NCBI GenBank assembly: GCA_918026815.1
Contig: CAKJVC010000142.1
Span: 1-64,000, forward strand
Length of the DNA: 64,000 bases
Source of the DNA: Chalara sp. BL73
Taxonomy: Eukaryota > Ascomycota > Leotiomycetes > Helotiales
Direction: 5' to 3'
Under the pieces are notes generated by a model. The model saw only the letters and a program-made list of their open reading frames with translations, did not search any database and was not told the DNA's origin. The position numbers and the translations under genes are program-made. Shown piece after piece: positions 1 to 11,451 of this stretch (the first letter of the stretch is position 1; the number at the start of each line of letters is the position of its first letter).

Positions 1-1857
1 CCAATCCTCACGCGCCTCATAACCTTATCCGCGAGACCGGGAGTGCGGTTCTTTCTCGACCTACTCCGACCAAAGAGAATGCGACGACTTAAATCGATAA
101 ATATACACACTTTAATGCGCCGTTGCGTTCCTTGGAATGTCCGAAGGCGATCGTATGTTTCTAGAGCATCGCAATCCAACTTCTGATAAGAGACTGCTCG
201 GCCATAAAAACGGCTTCTTTCGTCCTTACCGCTTGGACCGGTGTCTAATCTTCTTGCTTTCGAATGGTTTCTCCACTTCAGAATCCCTTCAAAATGCACG
301 GCATCTTGCGAAGCCTATATAGTGAACAGCACAGTCGGAAAAGTGTCACCCATGTGCACGATAACAGAGGGTAGAAAGAGGGACGTTACTACGTTTTGCT
401 ATGGAATTATATATTCGAGGCTCTCCCAACAGGACAGCCTCTGCTGAGAGCCTGGGCGGATGCGAGGTAGAAAGTTCCTACTCGACTGCCCAAAATTACA
501 GCAGAGCTGCTGGCGTGTGCGATTTTACGGAGGGGTAAGCCAGCACGTGGTGCCTTTTTGATAAGGTACTGCGGCGTAATTACATTGAAGGAACGTGACA
601 AAACCCTTTAATTTCCCTTGTGCCTCGCTGATAGCGTCTCTCGAACTACACTGCTGAGAATATCTTATTCAATGACACCAAATAATCCTCTTCCATTTGC
701 AGCTATTTGCGTTGAAAACATTGCCTTTCTTTATCTTTTGCATTCTGTTCCTGTTCCTGCTCCGCCTTTTCACAATCCGATTAACAGTCTCCGATTCTTC
801 AGAAGGGATATAAGTTACACTGTTTATTCTGCGAGAGCGAGACTTGGCTGGCATGCTGCAGTTCTTTCGAATCTGAAAGCGGTTCTGATTACATTTTTGC
901 AGTTTGTTTAAAAGATCCCGATTCGGCGTTTTAAAGGTCTTGACTGCTATAAATAAAGCTAGACCAAGTAATAGTAAAGAAGTTCTACATAGCCTTAAAT
1001 TAAGTTTCGAAAGAAATTTTACACCCCTGTCCCGAGTATCAAACAGTCAGGAACTATTGTTTCATACTTTTTGCTGCTAATCAGACTAAAGTAACAGCAT
1101 TTCAGTTGTTGAGAATCAGGTCTTTGCTGCAACTATTTCTATGTGTTTGGTGCGCATTCTCTGTTGTTTGCGATTCATTTCCAACGGCAGGAATAACTTT
1201 AGGCAACCCATCAAGGAACTACTCCAAAAGGTTATCAGTTCCATCCAATGGCTAGAAAAAAGACAGTCCAAGACGCTAGACTGCTTCTACTCTCTAGATT
1301 GTTTGTCGAAAAGGCTAAAGAAGTGATTAAGCTAGTTGATGCATGGGCCAAACAGTGCATTGTGGGCGTGGAATTTGGGTTCACAAAGAAGTTTTACATT
1401 AAGATATATGTCAGGTTTCTCAAAGAATTTGCTAGAGGAGGCCATGTAAAAGCTCTCGGTTGAGCTGTGAGATAATGTCTTAAAATGTAATCAATACAAT
1501 GTCCCGTGTACATTGATATGCCGAATCCGCAAAATCCAGTTCTTGTTCAACCCAGAGTGCTGCAGCCTCAATTGCCTTGCATACGATATATGTTGGATGC
1601 CTGGTCAGCTCTCAAGAAGCCAATCCGGAATATCTGAATTAAAACTTTGTGAAAAGTGCTTCTTTTTCCCCGGATTTTGGCGCGCTTAATATTCTTGCTT
1701 CTAGATATAAAATCTGAAATCTGAAATCTTAAATCTATATTTAAGAATAATCAAGTCTTTTCCCACAGACAAATCGACGGCTTGAAACTGTTAATATAAA
1801 AACGCAAGCTCCTCTGTGATCAACCATATGTATTTCAGCTATTGCAACTAACTCTAA
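1..1857. other. No supportable gene
   Basis: I see no gene here that I can defend. Several short open frames exist. The best is an ATG-initiated 71-codon frame at 1248-1463 on the plus strand, rich in Lys, Leu and Val, which matches nothing I recognise and has no clear splice partners. An AT-rich stretch at about 1695-1740 carries short repeats of the type aaatctg. Confidence 0.5.
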
Positions 1858-2598
1858 ATGTCGGTTAAAACACTCTCTCAGGAAATCTGGGATAAAATCT
1901 CGCAGCATTTACCGCTATGGTCAGCTCATGACGTCGGAAATTACTTTGGATTTAAGTTAGATACGTCGCGACAGAAACATGCTGCTATCTGGAGGCTTAT
2001 ATTCCGAAATAATGAGTGGCTACAACTAATTACTGAGCAGCTCAATCTTATTCCTATTTTGATAGGAGCTGATATACAAGCTCTATTTAAAGGCTCAGGA
2101 TCGGAACAAGCTTATTTGGGACTTTTTACTTATAGCAAGCCAAACCAACTGAACGCTTACTACTCTACGTTTCTTCAATCGTTACAGCCACATATAATTT
2201 GCCCTGATGGTACTATTGCTTTTACTCAGTCAAGTCTTCATTTATACGCTCCTCTTCTTACAGGACATATATACACTGTACCTAGCGTTCGGCGGTTATT
2301 CCGAAGCGATAAAGAAAAAATAATATCAGCATATTTAGACTTCAACACTTCTGCTACCTATAAATACACAAAGTTTAATTCCGACTTTATCGCTGGGGAA
2401 AACGGCAAGAATCCTTCTTTAGATGACATCGACCAATTGTGCTACCTCCAAATATCGCCTTCGCGTAATACTCTATTCTTGTCTGCTTTACAAGTTTCAG
2501 ATGAATTAGAAAATGTACAACGTCGTGCCGAGATGTTGGCATCGCTAATTGGAAACTGCGCGGAGAAAGGTTGGCCACGACCTTTGATCAAAGACTAG
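1858..2598 (+). CDS. F-box-like fungal hypothetical protein
   Basis: Single-exon 246-residue protein. The N-terminus (about residues 5-30, LSQEIWDKISQHLPLWS) has the Leu/Pro/Ile pattern of a degenerate F-box-like helix, followed by FGFKLD and a stretch IWRLIFRN that I associate with a lineage-expanded family of uncharacterised proteins in leotiomycete genomes. No catalytic motif, signal peptide or membrane segment is visible. If the F-box reading is right it would act as an SCF adaptor, but the motif is weak and this is inference. The start is the first ATG after an in-frame upstream stop, in an A-rich leader. It stands alone, with a decayed LTR insertion 170 bp downstream. The length suits the family and the frame is intact. 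Confidence 0.6.
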   Translation: MSVKTLSQEIWDKISQHLPLWSAHDVGNYFGFKLDTSRQKHAAIWRLIFRNNEWLQLITEQLNLIPILIGADIQALFKGSGSEQAYLGLFTYSKPNQLNAYYSTFLQSLQPHIICPDGTIAFTQSSLHLYAPLLTGHIYTVPSVRRLFRSDKEKIISAYLDFNTSATYKYTKFNSDFIAGENGKNPSLDDIDQLCYLQISPSRNTLFLSALQVSDELENVQRRAEMLASLIGNCAEKGWPRPLIKD

Positions 2599-2768
2599 GA
2601 CAACTTTTGATGGATTCCTATATAACGCATGCTCTCTATCACACAAGCGCTTCATTACGGTTCAACACAATACAATACAATAACCCACATCCCTGCAAGG
2701 CGAGAACCCCGTACTATATTGCCAACGTGCAAAAATTCCGGCACTGGATAATTGAATTTTAAAGTTTG

Positions 2769-2970
2769 TGTCACGGCCCTGGCTTTTTTCTCGCTTAGAG
2801 CCCTTTAGGGCTTTGCCCCTGACACCACAATGCCTCGCTCACACTAGCCCCAGCCTCCTGTTTATATAGCGCCGCTTTCTTTTTGTTCTCTTTGTTATAA
2901 CAGTTGATAGCCGTTCAAACTTTTGAGTCCTTCTCCCTGATCTACGGATCGAGATCCCTGTTCGCCTTGA
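2769..2970. mobile_element. LTR-like fragment (interrupted)
   Basis: The segment opens with TGTCACGG, the same seven-base start (TGTCACG) as the adjoining 151-bp LTR. It contains a TATA-like box (tttatatag) near 2860 but has no matching CGTGACA end of its own before the next TGTCACG begins at 2976. It therefore looks like an older LTR whose right part is missing or was interrupted by the later insertion. It encodes nothing. Confidence 0.45.
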
Positions 2971-2975
2971 GTTTT

Positions 2976-3126
2976 TGTCACGTCCCCCTGCTGCCGAGCC
3001 ACTAGGGCTCCCTCGTGTATATATAGCTTGCTCTCCTCGAGCTCCTCTTCCTTCCTCAGCTATAGATTCTCGTATGATACCACCGTTGCCCTCTGTATCT
3101 GTAGATCCACAGCGCGTGTCGTGACA
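2976..3126. mobile_element. Solo LTR of a retrotransposon, 151 bp
   Basis: Begins TGTCACG and ends CGTGACA, a perfect 7-bp terminal inverted pair with the canonical TG...CA ends. It is flanked by an identical 5-bp direct repeat, gtttt (2971-2975 and 3127-3131), as expected for an LTR-integrase target-site duplication. A TATA box (tatatata) lies inside at about 3019. No internal retrotransposon region is attached, so it is a solo LTR. TGTCACG-type ends suggest a Ty3/gypsy element, but that assignment is inference. Confidence 0.75.
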
Positions 3127-3378
3127 GTTTTTACAGTTTGAGAGCTTGAAATTTTGACCTAAGTATTTAACCAGCTCGAATCACGTTACTTCATATATCG
3201 CACATCGTTGAGCATAGGCTAAGAATGTGAAGCATTTTGTTAAACTTGAATCAAAAACTCACTTAATATAACTACAAAAAACAAAAGCTGTTTGTAATTC
3301 ATTTCCTTAGCTTTACTATTTTATAATCTTCTCAACAGCACTAGCAACACCAACAATTCTTCAATTACCAACGAATCG

Positions 3379-3681
3379 ATGTGCCGTCAGCCTAGAAACC
3401 CCTTTATACGAAAGAGAGAGTCTTGGCCGACAATGCAACGGGTCCCAAACCGGGTTGTCGACAGCAGTTGTCACCAACTACCATACGTCCTACCCGCCGG
3501 CTCAGCGACAATCACTTCCACAGTTCCCCTATCTCTGCCTTTCGTGAGCCAGGACGCGCACAATTCAGCACCCCGTTGCTTGGGTAGGGGTCGTAGCTGT
3601 GGCCTAGACACTCATAGATACAGGGAGGAAAAGCTTCCGCAACCATCGCACCGACAGATAGTACGCAATCCCCATAGATAG
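3379..3681 (+). CDS. Small ORF, uncertain
   Basis: An ATG-initiated 100-codon frame starting MCRQPRNPF, in a CAAC-rich leader that looks like a fungal 5' UTR. It is Arg/Pro/Ser-rich with no domain I recognise. A second frame beginning MCRQP occurs near 29457, where it follows a similar CA/CT-rich leader, so the two could be decayed relatives; the similarity is only the first five residues. It may be non-coding. Confidence 0.25.
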   Translation: MCRQPRNPFIRKRESWPTMQRVPNRVVDSSCHQLPYVLPAGSATITSTVPLSLPFVSQDAHNSAPRCLGRGRSCGLDTHRYREEKLPQPSHRQIVRNPHR

Positions 3682-4579
3682 GCCAAGAAGTAAAAGCTCT
3701 AACAATGTTGAATTGCTAGAACGAGTGTTGAAACGTAGTTATATTAGTCAGCATATCAACTTTACAAACGGAGCTACAAGCTAGATTCCAATTCCACAAT
3801 CCAGATCCAGAAAAGCCAGTACCAGAAGCCGGAAGCCAGAAAGCCAGAAAGCCAGAAAGAGCCAGGTCCAGATCCAATCCAGTATAATATAGGATCGATG
3901 ATCCACAAGCCGTTCCCCACTAGGCAGAATGCGCGTGGTGCAGTTACCTGGATTTCCAACGCTGCTGCGATTGAAGCGACAACACGTTGAAACACCTTAA
4001 AGCTTGCTCATGATGCAATACGCCAAGCAAACTCTCCAGTGGTTCAATCTTCGCCCTTGCCGCCAAGAGCAGCGCGAAAGCATGACAGACAAGGTAGGCT
4101 ACGGGTAGAAAATCTTATCAACTATGGGACAATTGCACGACTACTAGAGCCGAACAACTTCAACGCTGCTATCAGAGACAACATGTTGGACCACTTTAAG
4201 CTGGCTACAGTGCGTGAACACTGGGCAGGCTGTCGAGTGGGCGTATCTCCCTCTATAACCGCCAAGCAGGTAGGGTACAGGTAGGAGATCGCTGCAACTA
4301 AGGGACAAAGCTCGAGGCCATGTGACAGGCTGCTCCTCGACGGAACAGGAGACCCATGCTGACAGTGTCCCCCGACCCGAAAGAACAGCGGAGGGACCCG
4401 AAAACTGTGACTGTATTCAGGAGGGGGAAGGTCAGTACAGGCGGAAGTGTCGGTACATTTTGATTGCAGGTAGTCGCGCTGGGTTCAGATCCGTCAGGTC
4501 TTTTCAGGCTTACGCTCTTGACGCCATGACTTGTGAGCTACAACGACGTCAGAAGCATGACCTTGTTGACTACAAGGGC
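3682..4579. other. No gene; minor short repeat
   Basis: No supportable gene. Around 3800-3870 there is a purine-rich run of about nine-base units (agccagaaa and variants) giving an imperfect microrepeat. The frames at 4039-4284 and 4322-4609 lack any recognisable feature. Confidence 0.5.
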
Positions 4580-5512
4580 TCCTTACCTTGTTGCTTTACC
4601 TCATCTTAGATTCACATCTTTGATTCGGAGGATTGTTCGAAGGAAGGAGAGAGAAATGACCGTGTTTGTTGTCCTGCTCGAGCCTTGACCTTATTCCTAA
4701 TTGTATGGTTGTTGAGAGTTGAAGAGAGAGGCTATAAGCAACAGTTAGCAATGAGGATCAAGAGGGAGGATCAAGAGGGAGGATCAAGAGGGAGGATCAA
4801 GAAGGGGGATCCGGCCTACTTATAGTTCTTGCGTTGTAGCCTTGCTGGCGCTACAGCTTCACCTTATCCACCAACTTGTGATATTCGGAAGGAAACGAAG
4901 CTGTTCTTGATTCTAGCAGTTAGCAATATGAACGAGGAGCAGGGAACGACTTAGCTCTGCTTTATATTAACAACTATAGTTGTGAAATCGAGAAAGGATT
5001 TTGAAGCCCAATGTTCAACCTTCGTTCAGCTGGGGGAAAACTCAGGATGAGCTTGTCATTGCTATGCGCGGCTTATACGAACTCCTCATGCCTCGAACTC
5101 CATGCTTCGACTGTATTGAATGTAGCAGAAGCAAAAAATAAGCATTCAGCATAAGATAATTGAAGAGTATGTAACGCTTTCAATACGTTGACGTTGCGTA
5201 GATCGATCTCCTGATCGGCTTTCGTCTTCACCTTTGAATCACGACCTCTCTACGAACCATCTTCAAAGCTCCCTCAACTTCACAACTCCATAGTTGTCAA
5301 TATAAAACAGAGCTGAGTTGTTCCTGTCTCTCCCGTTCATATTGCTAACTGCTAAAATAGAAACAGCTTCGTTTCCCCTCGAACTCCATCGAATCCTCTT
5401 GTACAAAGTAATTGGGAATAAGGTCAAAGCCCGAGCAGGACAACAACACAGCTATTTCTCTCCTTCTCAGACAATTCTCCCAATCAAAAGTGAAGCAACA
5501 AAGCAAGAAAGC
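4580..5512. repeat. Long imperfect inverted repeat
   Basis: The left arm (about 4580-4995) is repeated in reverse complement in the right arm (about 5265-5512). Matching blocks include gaataaggtcaa, cgagcaggacaacaa, catattgctaactgcta and aacagcttcgtttcc. The left arm carries an extra ~140 bp, including a 13-bp tandem repeat, between its matching blocks. Most mismatches I see are C/T or G/A, as RIP would produce. It may be a fold-back transposon or two inverted copies of one non-coding repeat. It has no coding capacity. Confidence 0.6.
4753..4804. repeat. 13-bp tandem repeat
   Basis: About four copies of gatcaagagggag, the last one degenerate (gatcaagaaggg). It lies inside the left arm of the surrounding inverted repeat and is absent from the right arm, so it expanded after the arms separated. 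Confidence 0.75.
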
Positions 5513-6446
5513 CTCCGTAGCTAACAAGATCGATACATGTTCCTAACATCATCGTAGAGCATGCGAATCGTGGCATCAAGAGCAATAAGTCTGGAAAGAC
5601 CTGATTCAGCGCAGGAGTTTGCTGATGGCTGGGGTTATATCCGTGGCCGGTGTTGAAATTCTGATTGTCGTTTTCGTTTTCGTTTACAGGATTTATGAAA
5701 TTGACTGCGACGGGTTGTATTGCATCTCTTTTGACATATACTGTTCCAGGCTTTTACTACCAGACCAAATTTCGGTTTTCACTTTTAAAAAGTACTCGTG
5801 CATTTTGTGAAACGTCTTAAGAAACCTCTATAGTATTTCCAACCGTAGAACTATTTTTCCAAAGATCTTTACAGTCAGATTTGCGCAGCTATTCGTCTAA
5901 TAGTCGTTATCGGTTTGATCAGAGCCCAGATAAAGATATTTATCAATATCCATGCCTGGAAAATGAAACGCATAAAGACACACGAAGGCTGCTTGCCATA
6001 ATGCAAAACAAGAATTGGCATAGATTTAGTTCGTCGAATTCCTCCTCTCTAAGGGCATTGTGGCTACCCTAACGACAGCAACGATGAAGAGCTTGGGGGG
6101 GGGGGGGGGGGGAACTCAACTTTCGACCTTGCGAGAAGTCTACGATGGTTTGACTAAGCGGGAAGTTGGCCAATTGCAACTGCATGTCACACAATCTCTT
6201 TGAGCGGTATATAACACACCTGGTGGTGTGATAAACTAGGTTAGAATAACAAGATATTAATGTGAGGCCACATTAGGACAGTGAGTCTCGGCCAACGAGG
6301 CCCACAGAGTAATAAAGATGAGGAACAGCAAGCTACCCTTAGATCGGTCAACCAAAAAGCCAGACTCCCCGCAGGCGAGGAGAAATCGTTCACAAACATT
6401 TCCTTTAATATTCTCCAAAAAGGACCCTTCTCATCGGTTGACATTG
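5513..6446. other. No gene; G18 homopolymer
   Basis: No supportable gene. A run of 18 G residues lies at 6095-6112, potentially G-quadruplex forming and prone to assembly error. The small frames here (5619-5810, 5881-6072) show no domain. Confidence 0.5.
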
Positions 6447-7037
6447 CTAATAAATCCGCAGAGTATCCATACTACCCATTAATGGTACTAGTATCCACTC
6501 CTCTTTATCCATATCCACGTTCAACTCTGCTGTCACTATATGATATGCATCTTCATGATTTAGACCTCGCAGAATCCTTTCTACCCAATACCGATCCGAA
6601 AGTGCATCAAGAGATATAGATGAAGTTATTCCTCTATTACGGATAGCGGCTAGAAAGTGGGAGAGATTGTCCTTTTTAGAGGTGCTAATATAGCTGACGG
6701 CCCGAATAATGGAGAGTATCATACTTTCGAAGACTACCCGCGTGTTATCCAGAAGCTCGCCCTTTAAGATAGCATCAAAGTCGAATATATACGATCCATT
6801 GATGGATTTGGCAGTATGGCTTGGAGCATAGTGAATACTTCGTTGATGGTACAGAAGGGCGGCGAGGATCAATCCGAGCTGCCCATTCGCTTGAGCTTGT
6901 CGACTATCTTCGATCATTCGTTTGTAAATATCCGAACTATCATCTGAGGATGCCCATTTAGTGACTATCTGGTGCACTGTTGGATCAATTGAGCCCCATA
7001 TAAGAAGGACTAGTATATCGTTCTCCACTTTCTGCAA
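6447..7037 (-). pseudogene. Copia-type Gag-like fragment
   Basis: A 190-codon minus-strand frame with no ATG at its start. The coding similarity begins right after a good acceptor (tttgcag, about 7032-7038), so it is an exon or a truncated frame. The pattern resembles Gag of Ty1/copia elements: an early hydrophobic segment (VLLIWGSIDPTVHQIV) and a later LSHFLAAIRNRGI ... WVERILRGL segment, like the family's LRGL-containing helix. No zinc knuckle, protease, integrase or reverse transcriptase follows; a stop occurs after MDTLRIY. I read it as a decayed retrotransposon piece. A host gene with a missing first exon is possible. Confidence 0.4.
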
Positions 7038-7222
7038 AGAAGGGTAAATGTGGTAAATGTGGGCGCTACCACCTATTAAAATCTCACTTTAACATTTATA
7101 GGTGGAAGATTACATTTGTATGCAAATTAGGCTTATTTGCTCATTGTCTAGTTTGCATATAATCTCCAGTGGAAGATACTATAAAAAATTAGCAGTCATC
7201 GGGAGGTTTGGCCTGGAGATAT

Positions 7223-8322
7223 TCATACTAAACGCCGTGGATACTCAAATGGAAGAGATTTCATCATTTGGATAGTCATTTTGCCAATTTCCAAGGTGCT
7301 AATATCGTCATTGGCGAACAACCTAGAGTTTGATAGGGCACGACGCATTTTCGACACACTAAACTTCCCAAAGGGATTTGTACCCCAGATATTAACCAAT
7401 TCGCTACAAAGGTTGGCATTGAAAAGTGAGGAGTATTCTGGATCGAAGTGTTTCTGCAAAAAGTTCTTCCTGCCTCCAGAAAACTCAAGTACATTTCGAA
7501 GAACTGAAATCCAGTGAAGGCCTACATCACAAGACTGTTTTGACCCATTTTCAGTTTCAAGTCGAGCGACTGTGAGTCTCCGTGGCCAATTAGAAAAGTC
7601 TTTACGTAGCTCTCGAAATGGCCTAAGCACTTGGCGCCAGTCTTTCGCAAGTAGTTCCAGCACAGAAGGATCGTCGTAATCATCGAGTAAGTTCAAACTA
7701 ATGAACTCGAGGTTTTTGGCAAATTTCTCTTGGATGTGCCTTTGAGATTCCTGAATAAAGATCAGTGCTATTGGATATAAATGAAGAAAGATGAACTTAC
7801 CAAGACATCGTTGCTCAAGCTTGCCCATTCAAACTGAATTCGTCGATGTGGTGGGGCGACCTCACGATAACATGATTCTAGTGTTGGACCACGTCCAGAA
7901 AATATTGCCTGGATAGCCTCTTGAAGGAGACGGTGTTCGGCATTGCATTTCGCCGTCCATTCGCCTTGAGTCTGGACTTCGGCTTCAGTTGGCTCCAGCG
8001 GCTGGAAATCGAATTCAAAGTTATACTCGTGTGAGCGAAGCCACATGAGAGAATTTTCATTCACTGCAACACGGTAAAAAGCGCTATATCTCCCAGCGAC
8101 GAATACTCCCTGCTCTGAATGTATTTGGCCCCAAGGGGAGTTTAAACTCTTAATTTGGTCTACCGGCACACGGCACAGCTTCCACGGTTTGTTGGCATCG
8201 AATGGGATTTTCTCAACCAAATTCTTTAGGCTTGCCTCCTCAATCTCATATTTAAAGCGAATTGAGTAGTTTGTCCCATCAACTCCATGGAATGGAGATG
8301 GGGGCGGCGTGCGAGTCTGCAT
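7223..8322 (-). CDS. Unknown two-exon gene, 349 aa
   Basis: Exon 1 is 8322-7801 and exon 2 is 7750-7223. The 50-nt intron has donor GTAAGT and acceptor TTCAG, and the phase-0 join gives NDVL then ESQRH. The protein starts MQTRTPPPSP and is soluble and mostly helical in its second half, with many acidic and aromatic residues. No signal peptide, membrane segment or catalytic motif is visible, and I do not recognise the family. The join is well supported because both exons keep open frames in one phase. It lies head to tail with the Gag-like fragment, 185 bp downstream. Confidence 0.6.
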
Positions 8323-9596
8323 GCCGGATTGTTTGCAACCAAAGGAAATGAAAAAGCAACAAATGCAATCTCAACCAGCAAAGCAGGAAGTGGAAGAATG
8401 GAGATATATATAATGCACAGCACCTCATGCTGCGTCAGCTGGCAAACCGGATATCGGGCCCGGAACAAGGTTGCTATTCGGAGAACCCCCTTTCACCCTC
8501 CTTTTCTTCTTTTTTTTTTTTGGGAAAGTGGTGGGGACTGGGATTCTATTGCGGAATTGAGAGGCGCATACTAGGGTCGCAAGGGTTTGAATAATTGCTA
8601 CCTAGATTAGTTAAATCATCTCAACCGATTATATCGTTTATTCGACATGGCTCTTTCCCCGCTCATTTCAGATTAGTGTGACTCTAACTTCATATAGTAT
8701 TTTATCTGGCTGATCCCCACCCGAGAACCAGCCACCTCTCGCAGCCCCCTTGCAGCCCAATAGGAGACATACTCCTCAATTTTCTCGTGCTTAGAGCTTA
8801 TTTGCATGTCGATTCGAAGTATGGAGGGGTTCGAGGCATGAGGGGCTCGTATGAGGGTTCGCTGTAGAGGAGGGATTCGATCTGAAGGTGAGCGCCATGA
8901 AGTCGATGTAAACTAGTGGAGGTCCCCAAAACGAGGGGCCGCACGACTTACCACCATTACCGCACTCTCTATTTGTAGTCATCTCGATGCTCAATATTGT
9001 ATAGCCTTCAGTTTGCGCAAGGTAATTAGGAAAAAATCGATGTGTCTGTTAATTTCCATGCTTGAGTAATAAAACTAAACAGTTTTTATTCCTCCAAGAA
9101 AAGAAAGCATTGCTATGCAGATAATTGTAAAATGATGGAGTTAGATGTTCACTTTGAATAGCTTCTACATTACCTCTTAAAACCACAGCCCAATTTCAGA
9201 GCGCATGGTGCGCCGCTCAAAAAATCTGGGTCGATCCAAAATCAGAAAAGAGAAAAGGGGGCTCGCTTAGCACAGGATAAACTTCCTACCAAAATGAAAG
9301 TCGCATATCAAATTATTGAGCTTTCTGGTAAAGGAATCCCTCAAATAACGCCTAATTCGAATGATACAAAGATACTGAATTCCTCGCTCAAAGTTATTTT
9401 GTTGTCTTTCCTCTTCTTTTGCGCCTTAGCCGCGGAGTGAACGGGATAACTCGAGCCAAAACGGTCACACATCTCACCCATTTCACCGCATTTCAAAATA
9501 ATGGGTAGCATAATCATAAACCATATCCACAGTTCCAAGCACGCATTTCGTATCCTGTGCCTCTCAATCCCGGGACTTTCGAGGCATGGCTTGAGC
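8323..9596. other. No gene seen
   Basis: No supportable gene. A T-rich run lies near 8505-8521. The minus-strand frame at 9341-9760 overlaps the 3' end of the DUF7514 gene in another phase and is not a credible protein. Confidence 0.5.
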
Positions 9597-10661
9597 TTAA
9601 TGGTACCTATCCCATTTCTCTGCATCCTTTGGATTATTGGACTCACCAGTGAATCTTGCTTCTCCGTTGGTGCCTCTCTTATACTGGCACAAATGTCGGG
9701 TTGAATGAGGATCAGTGATTGAAGCTTTACGTCTACTTGATAATCCGAAGTTGTCAACATAGGTTTTCATTGCACTATCAAGTAGCTTCTTGACGTCTCG
9801 GTTTTCTTTATCGGGAAATAAATGGCGTGATATTTGCTTTGGGAAACGCTCAGGATTACTGTTAACCATTCCTCTGTTGGCGTGAACAGACATGGCCATA
9901 ACCACTTTCTCGAATCTTTTTGACTCTTCATTCGGATACGCTAAAGTAAGTATAGCCATCCACTTCGCAAAGCCAATAGAAGTCAAACCAGGTATAATAT
10001 GTTCTTTTGATGTCTGATCTGGAATTAGATAATATTCGCATTCAAGATCTTGATACAGCAGTGATATTTGCTCGTTGGAGTAAGATCGGAAGATTGCTAG
10101 AGACGATAAACAAAAATCATAACACCCGAAAACTGGATACATACAAACTAAGCTATAGGACTCTGTATCAAGTCCGTAACTCGAATAATATTTTGCCATT
10201 CTGGCTGGTGTGACTACAATGCTTTTCTGAGGTTGAAATCCAGCAATCTGCTCGTTATTAGCATCAGTTTGATAACTGCTGCCAAAAGAAACTCACTATG
10301 TGATCTGCAAACCCTATCAGAAATTGCCCAAGCTTTGGTGCTGAGTATTCGTCACTATCAAATAATCTAACCCATTTCTGGTCGATTGTAAATAGCTCCA
10401 CTGTTGGAGACGTGTAATCCGGTAGTGAATGACTAATTTGTGGAAGATCGGAAAACCGTACTCTCGACGGCTGCGGAGCTTTGGGTAAGTCTGGGTCAGT
10501 TCGATTCAAAAACTGGTTGACGACTAATAAGGTGTTAGCTTGACAAGGCTCGGGTATAAAGTAAGAAGTCTGAACCTGCCATTTTTGGTAATTTTGCCAA
10601 TGAGATCTGTAGATGCGTCATTATAGCTTACTGGCTCTAAGCCCTCTGAGGAAGAAATCAT
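9597..10661 (-). CDS. DUF7514-domain protein, three exons
   Basis: Exons 10661-10632, 10575-10297 and 10247-9597 give 319 residues; both introns (56 and 49 nt) are phase 0. The first join is less certain because exon 1 is only 30 nt. The central part matches my memory of the fungal DUF7514 domain in order: WVRLFDSDEYSAPKLGQFL, then SIVVTPARM, a helical YQDLECEYYLIPDQ segment, IPGLTSIGFAKWM, and ERFPKQISRHLFP followed by basic residues. These proteins usually have long disordered tails rich in Arg and Ser; here the tail after the domain is short, so this is at the small end of the family. Function is unknown; no enzyme motif is present. Confidence 0.65.
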
Positions 10662-11451
10662 TTTGTCGTTTTCTAGTAGAAAAAAATCTATCTCAAGGCG
10701 CTTCGGGGTCGGCTGGGCTCTAGCAACGGATGGCTCTGAAAACGAAGCGTTTTTTGTTTAGCTGTCGATGACGCTTCAGAGAATGTGATCGTTTTTGGGG
10801 GATCAACACAAGTTGATACAGAGGGTTTTGCTGCTGAACTGATGCATTTGTAAGAAAGTTGCGAGCTTCATGCATTCAATACTAAGGCTCTGCAAAGACT
10901 GTCCTTTGTTGGCAGCCATAATGTAGTCGGTGAGCCAAATTTGACTAGGCGCGAAGCAAATGATGTTCACGGGGTTGCCATTTATTTGCCTAGCCACATA
11001 TGATTTCTCGCCTTATTAGGGCTAGGATGGAATTGGGTTAGTTATGAAAGGAAGGCACGGAAATACTTTGTATTGCGATAGGCAACAAAATTGTTGAAGC
11101 CAAGTTACAAGTCACCTTTTTGATGATTCAGAATCCGGGCCAACATATCTTTCGTGGCCATGGGGAAGTTTCCAGGGGCAGTTGCGGGGGAAGGGGGAGG
11201 GGGGAGGGGAGCGGAGTGGCTACACATCACACGGCCACGGCAATCTAGGTCATAGCACATGGGGAGGCCTTTCTTGCTTCTCTACTTCAACAACTTCATT
11301 ACTGGTTGCATTATTAACTCCACTTTCGATTTTGAAAACTGGTTTACATCCAGATACACGCGCGAGATCCATTGCGGCCCTATACTGAGACAGCCTCAAT
11401 CATATCACTTCTTGCTACGATAGACGCTCCAGGATTCCGCAACTTGGTAGA
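10662..11451. other. No gene; G-rich tract
   Basis: No supportable gene. A purine-rich G-tract (about 11185-11215) may form G-quadruplexes. The 3' half (11260-11451) is CT/CA-rich and probably holds the promoter and leader of the NF-YA-like gene. Confidence 0.5.

Noticed and set aside
6095..6112. G18 homopolymer as a regulatory quadruplex
   Set aside because: A single homopolymer without neighbouring gene context; may be an assembly artefact.
7041..7075. Plus-strand KCGKCG stretch resembling a Gag zinc knuckle
   Set aside because: It is on the strand opposite the Gag-like fragment, lacks the CX2CX4HX4C spacing and is short.
9341..9760. 139-codon minus-strand frame overlapping the DUF7514 gene
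   Set aside because: Different phase from the recognisable domain and no protein-like features.
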